From the NCBI RefSeq assembly GCF_000003815.2, contig NC_049982.1, positions 731,175 to 795,174 on the forward strand: 64,000 nt of DNA, read 5' to 3'. The notes under the pieces are model-generated. The model did not search any database. It was not told the DNA's origin and was given only the letters and a program-made list of their open reading frames with translations. The position numbers were made by a program, and so were the translations under genes. Below, piece after piece: positions 55,116-64,000 of the stretch. The DNA comes from Branchiostoma floridae (Eukaryota > Chordata > Leptocardii > Amphioxiformes > Branchiostomatidae). Position 1 is the stretch's first letter. Each line of letters opens with the position of its first letter.

Positions 55116-56790
55116 AGTTTGTCACTAGTGGGATGGGTGTGCAATCGCCGCGGGGGGTGAGACGTGCTCTAGCATCTTTATTAGACGGAGTGTCTGCATG
55201 TAGCCCTTGCAAACTAATGCCACGAAAAAAAGACTTACATAAACAAACAGTAAGTCTAAGTTTCGGTCTGAGCTTCTCATTTATCTATTTAAATCTACTA
55301 ATCGGTTGAGATGTAGAATGCAAATTAATACTAGGTATTCAAGTATCAAAGTATTCAACCAGGCCTTCCGAAGGGGTTATGGATCGTAGAATTAGGCAAA
55401 AGGTGATTTTTTTTAAACCAATGAGAGTCTTTCCGCGGAAAGGTTAGCATTTACGTAGTCGAACGCCTTATTGTCTAAAAATTACAACCGATACGTTGCA
55501 TAATAGCAGATACCAGAATCTAGCACAGTGCGCACGGGAATGCTTGTCAACTTTCCGTTAAGTGTTGCCAAGACCCCCATGCTGACCCTCTGGGATGACA
55601 CATGTAATGGTCTAATTATAACTTGTTTGATCTTGTTTGTCTGCATGTGCATGTTAATGTCTGTGCTATGACAATGATGGTTGCATGTATTACTGTGCGT
55701 GATTTAATTTCGCGATATGGAGAATCGTGAGCGGCCGCCGTGGTTTTGGGGTATGCGGGTATAGAAAACCACACATGAGAAATAAAAATTTTCGTGGTGG
55801 TTTTGAGAGAAAACCGACAGAGAACAAAAGAACTACAAACTTAGATTTCATCCATTTACATTGTTTGAGGCAAAAAAAATGATACCCTGTTGCTCTCGGT
55901 TACTCGTATCCTGTTCAGTCTGTTGTCACAAACAAATGAAAATAATCTTTTTGACAGTTTTGAGAACAAATAAGCTTTAAGTTTTTTGTGAATGAAAGCC
56001 ACTTCCTGGTAAAAAATATTTTCAATGAGAAGGATGTTATTCTAACTTCTTAATGCTGAGTTCTTGGAAGTTGAAGTCACCCGTGAAAATGATTTTACGA
56101 CTTTGAAAAACGTGGAACAGGTTGGAGTAGAAAGTTGAGGCAAAGATGTTGATCCGTGAAGAATAACGGCTTAATTGCAAGACCCCCGCCACATGTAATA
56201 ATTCAAGAACTAAGTTCGGCCGACTTGTTGATGAGCTCCAAATGGTCATTCTTTAAATGTTTTTTCATTGCATTTCAAATATAAATGTACAATTCACATA
56301 AATAAAACATAAGAACATAGACAAAACATAAACCACGGATCCAACAGAAAGGTAAAAGATAAAGGAGGGTACAGATTACTAACATAAGAAATATATGGAC
56401 TGAAGTATATAGCAAAATGATGTAAAACAAGATCATTACACGAATTGATGTATCACAAACAATAGTAACTGAATTATTCAAACAAGAACGATAGGAATTA
56501 ATACAAATGGAAAAAATATATAATGGGCATTTTTAGCCCAATTAGAGCCGACGCCGACGCCCTGGCGATTTTTATATATAGCAGCTCGTTGGTTGTGATT
56601 TAAATGTCAGCTGTGCACCGAAAGACAAAAAGAACAATAACTTATCATATCATAAACTTTCCAGAATGGTATACCGAGAAGTGTCCGATTTGTAACAGAG
56701 AGAAATATGGTCGGCGCTCGGACGACTTTGAAATCTGGCGAGCTTCTGCCGATCTAAGAATCGCTTGAATTGTGACGCAGGGCTGCGGCA
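55116..56790. other. Intergenic DNA
   Basis: A decayed 'TACTGTAAATGCA'-type fragment with 'cgtggttttg' words lies at 55690-55815. No gene recognised. Confidence 0.35.
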
Positions 56791-56794
56791 GAGC

Positions 56795-57015
56795 TACCCT
56801 GGGAGCCAGCCAGAACCGGTAGTTAGCGAGTTTTGTTCGGTGAGCCAAGGCAGTCAGCCCGCCGATCTCACATAAGCGCTCCGGGGAGTTTAAGCCTGAA
56901 GGAGTAGGTGGACCTCATCGGGCTTAAACTCCCCGGGGCGCTAATAGGAGATCGGGCGGACCTGACTGTCTTCGGCCACCGAATAAACTGTCCAAGCTGG
57001 CTGGCTCCCAGGGTA
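56795..57015. repeat. Foldback MITE with 9 bp target-site duplication
   Basis: 'taccctgggagccagcc' and 'ggctggctcccagggta' are inverted ends with arms of about 100 bases (inner arms 'agtttaagcc'/'ggcttaaact'). The flanking 'cggcagagc' occurs at 56786-56794 and 57016-57024, a clean 9-base duplication. Confidence 0.92.
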
Positions 57016-57089
57016 CGGCAGAGCGATATGATAGCATATGCATATGCGGTACTTACACAAGAATGTCAAGGGTAGAGTATGATACACCA

Positions 57090-57290
57090 AGGTGGAAACA
57101 CATTACGAATATCAGCTATATGGGTCATTACCAAATGTTGCATCTGTTGTTAAACAACGCCGACTACTCCTTGCCGGCCATGTGGCTTGTAGTATAGAGC
57201 CAGCCGGAAAACTCTTGTTCTGGATACCTGTTTTCTGTAAGAAACGTGTTGGTCGCCCAAGGCTAACTTTGAAGAAACTGGTCTAGAGGG
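57090..57290 (+). mobile_element. LINE RT tail fragment (RRLLLAGHV...RGRPR type)
   Basis: The frame reads YGSLPNVASVVKQRRLLLAG then HVACSIEPAGKLLFW and KKRVGRPRLTL. This is the conserved end of a LINE reverse-transcriptase ORF (a '...AGH....KLL.W.P..G.R..GRP' pattern). It lies just upstream of the EF-hand gene. Confidence 0.75.
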
Positions 57291-57437
57291 CCTGGAACTT
57301 CTCACAGCGATGAAAGACAGAATGTTCTGGAAGTCAAAGTTTACTTGCTGCACCTCAGAGAATGATTAATGATGATGGTGATGCATATGCTTGTCATTTT
57401 CACTTATTAACCTTTGTTTTATTTTTTTTAACCACAG

Positions 57438-60400
57438 ATGCGTGTGTTTGTCGTGGCGTGTTTCCTGCTTTTCGCCCTGATCTCGGTAGATGGCGCAGCG
57501 CTGCTGTCAACGGAAGCGCCGTTGCCGAACCCTGACGTCACCAAATCGCCCGCGAGCGCCATAGAAGCTCAACCCGTGACAGAGTCGTCACAACAAGTTC
57601 AGAATGCAACGACAAAGTGAGCGAGCATGACACTTTTATCTTAGGCCTAAGGCCACATTGATTTGATAATATGAATGCTATCTATTTTTTTGGGGGGGTG
57701 ACCCCAAACTGATGGGAGCGTGCGAAAAAAAAAGAAACGTTGGGGCAAGAAAAATTACTTCATCATGAAATCTAAGTGGTCAGTTAGATTGAACAGATGA
57801 CACAAATATCAGCGCTTTTTACGGCACGGCGCCGGCATTTATCATTAGTGATGTAAGATCGCAAGATGACATTACCAAATCTTACCACTAGATCGTATAT
57901 TGTTACGGTTTTCTTTCTGCACCAATACGAGTATCTATCAAGGGTCGCGGCGACGTACCACCAGTTCTCACCCATATCCGTTTCTTCCGGAATCATGCCG
58001 GGAAGCGCCTCAGCGATGTACCATGCACAAATTCTCACCAAGGAGTTTTCATGAAAGCTCCTTGTTCTCACCCCTTTTCGTTTCTTCACCAGGAAAGCCC
58101 TGCTGGTCGTCGTCCCGGAAAGCGTGGTGGCGATGCGCACGCGTGGCCAATTTTACTCCTCTGCCGGCTAAAGTCCTTCCCCAGCTTATGTTACCGTCTT
58201 GCCACGGAGGAATCTGCTTGGAGATTAGCGGCGATGTACGACAAGTTCTCATCCCTCTCCGTTTCTTCCCCAGGAAAACCCTGCTAGCTGTAGTCCCGGA
58301 AAGTGTCGCGGCAATGTACGACAAGTTCTCACCCCTCTTTGTTTCTTCCCCAGGAAAACCCTCCTGGCCGTGGTCTCGGAAAGCGTCGCGGCAATGTACG
58401 ACAAGTTCTCACCCCTCTTTGTTTCTTCCCCAGGAAAACCCTCCTGGCCGTGGTCCTGGAAAGCGTCGCGGCAATGTACGACAAGTTCTCATCCCTCTTC
58501 GTTCCTCCCCAGGAAAACTCTCCTGGCCGTGGTACCGGAAAGCGTGGCGGCGATGTACCACAAGTTCTCACCCCTCTTTGTTTCTTCCCCAGGAAAACCT
58601 TCCTGGCCGTGGTGCCGGAAAGCGTGGCGGCCATGTACGACAAGTTCTCACCCCTCTTTGTTTCTTCCCCAGGAAAACCTTCCTGGCCGTGGTCCCGGAA
58701 AGCGTGGCGGCCATGTACGACAAGTTCTCATCCCTCTTTGTTTCTTCCCCAGGAAAACTCTCCTGGCCGTCGTCCCGGAAAGCGTGGCGGCCATGTACGA
58801 CAAGTTCTCAGCCTTCTTTGTTTCTTCCCCAGGAAAACCCTCCTGGCTGTAGTCCCGGAAAGCGTGGCGGCCATGTACGACAAGTTCTCACCCCTCTCCG
58901 TTTCTCCCCCAGGAAAACTCTCCTGGCCGTGGTGCCGAAAGCGTGGCGGCCATGTACCACAAGTACCATGTACCACTCACCCTTCTTCGTTTCGTCCCCA
59001 GGAAATCGTGCCGGGAAGCGTTTCAGCGATGTACCACAAGTTCTCACCAAGGAGTTTTAATGAAAGCTCCTTGTTCTCACACATCTTCGTTTCTTCACCA
59101 GGAAAGCCCTGCTGGTCGTCGTCCCGGAAAGCGTGGCGGCCATGTACGACAAGTTCGACAGGTTCAGCCAGGATTTCGACCAGATGAAGAACAAGGAGGC
59201 GCTGCGGGAAATGTTCCAAAACTCCGACTTCGACGGTGAGATACCGTAAATGCATTTATGTTCGCGGTAGCGGGAAAAAGGACTTTCCGTGGAGGTTTTA
59301 ATTTCGCGGTAGCACCATGCACTGTNNNNNNNNNNNNNNNNNNNNNNNNNNNNNNNNNNNNNNNNNNNNNNNNNNNNNNNNNNNNNNNNNNNNNNNNNNN
59401 NNNNNNNNNNNNNNNNNNNNNNNNNNNNNNNNNNNNNNNNNNNNNNNNNNNNNNNNNNNNNNNNNNNNNNNNNNNNNNNNNNNNNNNNNNNNNNNNNNNN
59501 NNNNNNNNNNNNNNNNNNNNNNNNNNNNNNNNNNNNNNNNNNNNNNNNNNNGAAGGAATTTGGTTCACCAATGTGCTAAGATGTGCACATTTGCCAACTA
59601 TCGGCACATGAGAGTTTCAATACGCTTTAACAGATCAAGTGCGGAGTATAGATATAAGGTAAACGTTATTGTAATTTAGGGATTTTGCTGTGGAAGGGAG
59701 TTTCCCGTGAAAGGGAGTTTCGCCCCGTTTTGAAATGGGGGGAAACTCCCCTCCACAGAATTTCCCTTCCTCGACTAACTCCCTTTCCCGGCACAAGAGA
59801 ACTTAGCCAACGTTGAAAATCGCAAACCAACGCCCCCCCCCCCCCCCCCAAAAAAAAACCCCAGCCCTGTCCGAAGACCGCAACCATTCTTATCACCAAT
59901 CATGGTTTCTTTCTGATTCAAAGCTATGAAAGGTAAAAGTAATACGTAGCCCGTTGATGATGTCTTCGTAATAATTAGTATATCTTTTTGTATTGGTTAC
60001 AGGAGACGGACAGCTGTCGTATTTCGAGCTGCTTCACTCCCCGTATGTCCTGTCGCCACGTAAGTAACAAATGCTTATACCCCTGTCACATTTGGCGAAA
60101 ATCGATCGGACAACGAGTCTGAGGCAATCGCCCGAGCCTCGCTTATAGTAATAACTTTATTACACAACAATTGTACAAGGTACAAAGTATGGCTTATATG
60201 TGACAGGTGAAGAATACGCGCAACCCTCGATCTTAAATCTGGCCGATCTTCCATCGATATGCCCGAAGATCGTGGATAATGTGACAGGGTATCATTGCTC
60301 GGTCACATAGGTCGTGCGATCGTCGTACGAATTTGATCGCATAAGGTATTCAAGCAAGCCGTGACAGAACCAACTACCGACATGGATCCAAAACTGCATT

Positions 60401-63400
60401 TTGTGCACCAATTAAGCAAGGCAGGAGACATACATCTCTGTCCTCCAAATCGCCCGAAGTTAGCGATTGTCAGTAGTATACAGCACATAAGACGAAGTCT
60501 TTTCTTCGGGTGGCGCATGCTTAGCCTAACAGGTGCTTACAATTATGACGGTTGAACATCGAGGTAATAAGATACGCAAAATGGCAATTACTCAAGAAAC
60601 TGGATACGATTTCGGAAACAGTCAGACGTTTCAGATAGCACCCGTTATCTTTCGTCAGTGACACTGAGCATTACATCGATTATCTTTTGTTAGTGGCTCA
60701 GAGAGAGTCACAGTGTCACTCACTATAGACATGATAGATAGTTGATTCTACCTGAAACGTCTGACCGTTTTCAAAACAATATCCAGTTGCTTGAGTAACT
60801 GCTATCTGGCGTACAAAAGATGTTTATAATTATTTCACCTGACGTGTGCAGCCTNNNNNNNNNNNNNNNNNNNNNNNNNNNNNNNNNNNNNNNNNNNNNN
60901 NNNNNNNNNNNNNNNNNNNNNNNNNNNNNNNNNNNNNNNNNNNNNNNNNNNNNNNNNNNNNNNNNNNNNNNNNNNNNNNNNNNNNNNNNNNNNNNNNNNN
61001 NNNNNNNNCGAGATCCTGCTTCAGTGCGGGAACGTGCTGATGGACCACATCAACAGCACGGACCAGGCTTCCATATGCGAGGCCTTCCGGGTGCGTTTGT
61101 CAGCTTCATAAAATGTCATAGAGGGTATATTTTCATTAGCGTTTGTCTGTCTGTCTGTCTGTGAACAAGATAACTAAAAAACGGCTGGGTGGATTGCTTT
61201 CATACTTGGTGTGTTGGTGGGTTGTGATGAACACTAGAAATTATTACATTTTAGGTCCCTTAGCGGCTTCCCTTGGTACATAAAGTGTCATCTCTCTGTC
61301 TCTCTGTCTCTCTGACAAACGGAACTGAAGAAACCTATATATGAATATATACTACTGCCCTCAGGTCCACGCCAATTGCATCAGTGAGACGGTCCTGAGC
61401 GCGCTGAATGACTCCGTGAACTGTGACGTGGACGCCGTGCGGGAGTACGAGACGGCGCTCATGGAGATCGTGCTCTTCTACGAGTCTCTCGGCATCTGTT
61501 CCGCGGAGTTCGAGCAGCAGCTGGACGAAGAAGGTTGGTACTAGCTAGTATAGTATATAGAGAAGGACAACCTCAAGCCAACCGTTCACACTTACGCCAC
61601 ATCTTCAAAAAAGACGCTGGAGCCGCATGTTCCTTGGTTAGGAACTTTATTCGAACCGACACACAACAAACATGTTTCGCCGTGTGGCTTCCTCAGTGTT
61701 ATGGGCTCGAATGAGCATAGTACAGCATGTCCTCGCTTTAATAGGCCGGGTGCATAGTGCAAGGTGCCCTAGGTGGCTTAACCAATCACAGTACAGCAAA
61801 GTAGTGCAGTCTGCTCTATCTAGGAGGCGTAAGTGTGAACGGTTGGCGTGAGGTTGTCCTTCCCCACATACAAGGTTGGTACTAGCTAGTAGTCAGGCCT
61901 CTAATCCACGCTGCGACGTCTCTGCGATCTTGCTTTGTGTAATCCTTGGCGTCATAACTTAAACATCTGGCAAAAATTGAAACTATGACTGAAAATGCAA
62001 CAAAATACACAAAGCGTAAAATGATTCCGTTTGTATCTGTACCTGTACACACACTTTGTCATCTACATAGGACTCGTTGCACGACTAAAGTATATCTAGA
62101 CCACTGTGGCCAGTGTGCAAAGTGATCAGTGGAAATAAAAAAAGATAAGAAGTGTTGCCTTTTAGTTGAAAAAGTTGCAATATGATGATAACAAGCATTT
62201 TTTTTTCTTTTCTGCAGCATCGTCTGAAGAGAGGGAAGCGAAGGAGCTGATCGACGTGGTAGGAGACATGATGGAAGAACAGAGAGAGGAGGAAGAAGAG
62301 ATGGAGGAGGAGGAGGAGGGATGGATGGGGAGCGAGGAGGAACTGGAAGAGGAAGGTGACGAGAACGACGGAGAGGCAGCTGCGATTCAACTGATCGAGG
62401 AACAGCTGGATGCGCTGGAGGGGAGATGGCAGGAACTGCACAGGCAGCTCGCGCTGGTGCAGAACGCCTCCGCTGAACTACCGGATAATCGCACCGCGGA
62501 AGAGGTGGAACGGGAACTCGAGGAAGAACTGACGGAAATAGCGGTGCAGGAGGACGAGCTGCTGAGGGAAGAGGATGAGATCACGTCTGGTGGTGAGGTG
62601 ACCGAAGATGGGATGGACGGACAAATGGTACCAGGAGGATCGGAGGAACTCGAGTCGGATGAAGAAGAAGAGGAAGAAGATGATGCAAGACGTCAGATGG
62701 TACATGAAGAGTTGGCAGCTCTCGAGCAAAGACGAGAGGAACTGGAGATGCGGCTCGAGCAGCTGCTGAACGCCTCGGCCGACATTCCCGAAACCGGCAC
62801 CGAAGAATTCCAAGAAACGGTGGAGGAACTGGAGCAGGAGCTTTCCGACGTAGTGCAAGAAGAGGACCAGATACTGAGAGAAGAGGACAGCTCGATGGAA
62901 GGACAGGACGACGTAGAGTCAATGGAGATACGAGAGATCGAACAACAGATCGTCACCCTGGACGCGAGAAGGGAGGAAATAGAGAGACAGCTTGAACAGA
63001 TGCTGAACGCCTCGGTTGAGATACCGGAGAATCGTACAGAAGAGTTTAGGGAAGAGGTGGAGGAACTTGAGCAGGAACTAGCGGAAGTCGTGGACGAGGA
63101 GGACCAACTGATAAGGGAAGAGGACGCAATCATGTCGGGTGACGAGGGTCCCGGAGTGGACATGGACGACCAGGCGTTACGGGAAGAATTGGAGGCATTG
63201 GAGCAAAGGCGGGAAAGGCTTGAAAGGCATCTGGAGCGGATGCTGGACGCCTTGCCACAGGTTCCAGAAAACGGTACCCGAGAATACGAGCAGGCAGTCG
63301 AGGAGCTTGAAGAAGAACTCGCAGAAGTGGTGCAAGAAGAGGACGACATCCTGAGAGAGGGAGGCGACATGCAACCGGATGACGTAGACGACGAGAGGGA

Positions 63401-63494
63401 GATGGAGATACGGGAAATCGAACAACAGATCGACGCCCTGGAGGCGAGAAGGGAGGAGCTGGAAATGCAGCTGGAGCAGATGTCAAATGCCTAG
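57438..63494 (+). CDS. Secreted EF-hand protein with Cys-rich helical region and acidic coiled-coil repeats
   Basis: Exons 57438-57616, 59102-59235, 60003-60059, a partly hidden exon ending 61090, 61365-61533 and 62218-63494 (TAG) keep consistent phases. A signal peptide (MRVFVVACFLLFALISVDGA) leads to a Pro/Thr/Ser linker, then a helix and the canonical EF-hand loop DFDGDGQLSYFE (D1, D3, D5, G6, L8, E12). An intron splits the loop after its fourth codon's first base. Then five Cys appear: LLQCGNV, SICEAF, ANCISE, VNCDVD and GICSAEF. The last exon codes about 425 residues, extremely rich in Glu. It has four and a half repeats of about 79 residues (EQ..ALE.RREELE..LEQ...NAS...PEN.TEE......EELEQEL..VV.EED..LREED) with N-glycosylation sequons (NAS, NRT, NGT) between helices. 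I know no family with this layout. Calcium binding is supported by the EF loop and acidic tail, and location by the signal peptide. The length of the gap-hidden exon is unknown. Confidence 0.72.
58093..59101 (+). repeat. 80 bp tandem decoy acceptors before exon 2 of the EF-hand gene
   Basis: Copies of 'tttcttccccag' plus 'gaaaaccctcctggccgtgg' plus 'tcccggaaagcgtggcggcc' start at 58274, 58354, 58434, 58513, 58593, 58673, 58753, 58833 and 58913. Variants are at 58093 and 59002, and the real exon is at 59102. The period is 79-80 bases. Each copy resembles the first 50 bases of exon 2 (ALLVVVPESVAAMYDKF), then reverts to 'ttctcacccctctttg' intron. No copy carries the strong donor of the real exon. 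Long CT-rich ORFs through the array are artefacts. Confidence 0.93.
58137..58225. repeat. MITE fragment inside the decoy array
   Basis: 'ctctgccggctaaagtcctt' and 'atctgcttggagattag' match the right half of the element at 31294-31463. 'ggcgatg' on both sides (58129 and 58228) looks like a target duplication. The insertion splits one decoy unit. Confidence 0.75.
59242..59325. repeat. MITE 'TACTGTAAATGCA' family, cut by the gap
   Basis: 'taccgtaaatgcatttatgt' followed by 'tcgcggtagcggg' and 'ggactttccg' matches 30034-30231. It starts six bases after the donor of exon 2. The rest is in the N run. Confidence 0.8.
59326..59551. other. Assembly gap (226 N)
   Basis: An N run in the intron after the EF-hand gene's second exon. 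Confidence 0.99.
60561..60811. repeat. MITE family C copy
   Basis: 'ggtaataagatacgcaaaat', 'ttactcaagaaactggat' and 'atccagttgcttgagtaact' are the family C ends. The interior has 'tctttcgtcagtgacactga', as at 7500. Confidence 0.85.
60855..61008. other. Assembly gap (154 N) hiding an exon start
   Basis: The exon reading EILLQCGNVLMDHINSTDQ emerges from the gap at 61009 and ends at 61090. Its acceptor is therefore inside the N run, and the entry phase cannot be checked. Confidence 0.95.
61115..61290 (+). repeat. Dispersed TCTG-tract repeat
   Basis: 'gtctgtctgtctgtctgtga', 'aaaacggctgggtggattgc' and 'cccttagcggcttcc' place it in the 51245-51570 family. It lies in an intron of the EF-hand gene. 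Confidence 0.6.
61531..61891. repeat. MITE with 36 bp TIR inside a 20 bp direct repeat containing a splice donor
   Basis: The inverted ends are 'aaggacaacctcaagccaac' (61563) and 'gttggcgtgaggttgtcctt' (ending 61861). The 20-base word 'aaggttggtactagctagta' lies on both sides, at 61531-61550 and 61872-61891, perfectly identical. The first contains the exon donor at 61534, so the donor is duplicated downstream of the element. Confidence 0.9.
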
Positions 63495-63683
63495 CAGAGC
63501 AGAGCAGAGTAGAGCAGAGTGAGGTTTATGTAATAAATGTTGTACAAAGTAACAACGTAAGAACTTAAGTAACGTCGTCACTTTTCATCATCCGAAGGAT
63601 TCTATGCTGAATCAGAATTCTATGCTATCAGGGAGAACAGTTCCAGTTTATCACAAGTAGACATACTTTTTTTTATTTTTCAG

Positions 63684-63735
63684 AGTTTATAGACTGCAAC
63701 ACACAGTCTCGGCAGCTGGATGGTGAATCGTTCAC
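63684..63735 (+). CDS. Alternative continuation exon of the EF-hand gene
   Basis: A strong acceptor ('tttttattttt cag' at 63683) and donor (gtaagc at 63736) bound 52 nt. From the donor at 61533 the join is in phase and reads EEEFIDCNTQSRQLDGESF, adding a sixth Cys. The acidic exon at 62218-63494 ends in a stop, so splicing here would bypass it and continue the protein beyond the window. Evidence is splice signals and phase only. Confidence 0.5.
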
Positions 63736-63739
63736 GTAA

Positions 63740-64000
63740 GCCAATAATAGCCAGTTACTCCTTACACTTCATCCTGTTAATTACAAGCAAGAATTTAGGT
63801 AAACAACAGTGTAAGATATGATAACGAGGCACATGTAGTAGTACAACATAAACGATACACTGTTTGAATGACTTTGTCACAATGACACTGTGTATACATG
63901 CGCGATTTGTTTATGTTAATATTGTCACATTCAAACGACTTCTTCGGTTCTACACTTCTGCCATTATGACTGACCTCGATCACGTGATCTGTACGCTATC
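63740..64000. other. Sequence after the last recognised exon
   Basis: No feature recognised; probably intron of the EF-hand gene. Confidence 0.3.

Noticed and set aside
57900-59187. ORFs of 386 and 294 codons rich in Pro/Arg/Trp
   Set aside because: They run across the 80 bp acceptor array; the 80-base period shifts frame each unit, and the true exon 2 frame is different.
62387-63486. Minus-strand Ser-rich ORFs opposite the acidic exon
   Set aside because: Shadows of the GAG/GAA-rich plus-strand coding exon (Ser and Leu from CTC/TCC); no splice or start evidence.

Overview
The window looks like a stretch of a Branchiostoma (amphioxus) chromosome. The evidence is intron-rich genes with GT/AG junctions, several families of tRNA-derived SINEs, many short foldback/MITE elements, truncated CR1/Jockey-type LINE tails, and unusually frequent minisatellites that run across exon-intron boundaries. 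My recollection, not checked, is that boundary-crossing minisatellites were described at the amphioxus Adh locus. Five runs of N mark assembly gaps. No rRNA, functional tRNA, CRISPR or prokaryotic operon structure was seen.

Layout. (1) 951-8195 (+): the last ten exons of a DUF4211-type protein (CCDC82/QSER1/PRR12-like); the 5' end lies outside or was not found. (2) 11.96-12.11 kb (-): an orphan sulfotransferase exon. 14.6-19.5 kb (+): a six-exon Golgi carbohydrate sulfotransferase of the CHST8-14 (HNK-1/chondroitin/dermatan) family. (3) 21.7-50.5 kb: a dermatopontin-like cluster. It holds an intact three-exon gene on + (24970-26513), an intact four-exon gene on - (36282-33425), and a - strand pseudogene (48881-39585) broken by a frameshift and by a 7.1 kb insertion in its second exon. 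It also holds a decayed 5' fragment (about 21970) and many detached copies of their promoter regions. (4) 50.5-57.4 kb: mostly repeats, plus a cluster of CCAAT boxes at 53.2 kb. (5) 57438 to the window end (+): a gene for a secreted protein with a signal peptide, an EF-hand whose loop is split by an intron, a six-cysteine helical region, and a very acidic coiled-coil exon with about 79-residue repeats. A phase-compatible alternative exon follows at 63684.

The recurring theme is local tandem amplification of splice junctions. At least eight acceptors or donors in the sulfotransferase, DUF4211, dermatopontin and EF-hand genes are preceded or followed by 1-10 extra copies of the same junction. 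In the acceptor arrays the copy nearest the full exon is the only one leading into a complete exon with a clear donor.

Functional links are limited. Sulfotransferases of this family sulfate chondroitin/dermatan-type chains, and dermatopontins bind dermatan-sulfate proteoglycans, so the two families act on the same extracellular matrix. Their proximity here may be coincidence.
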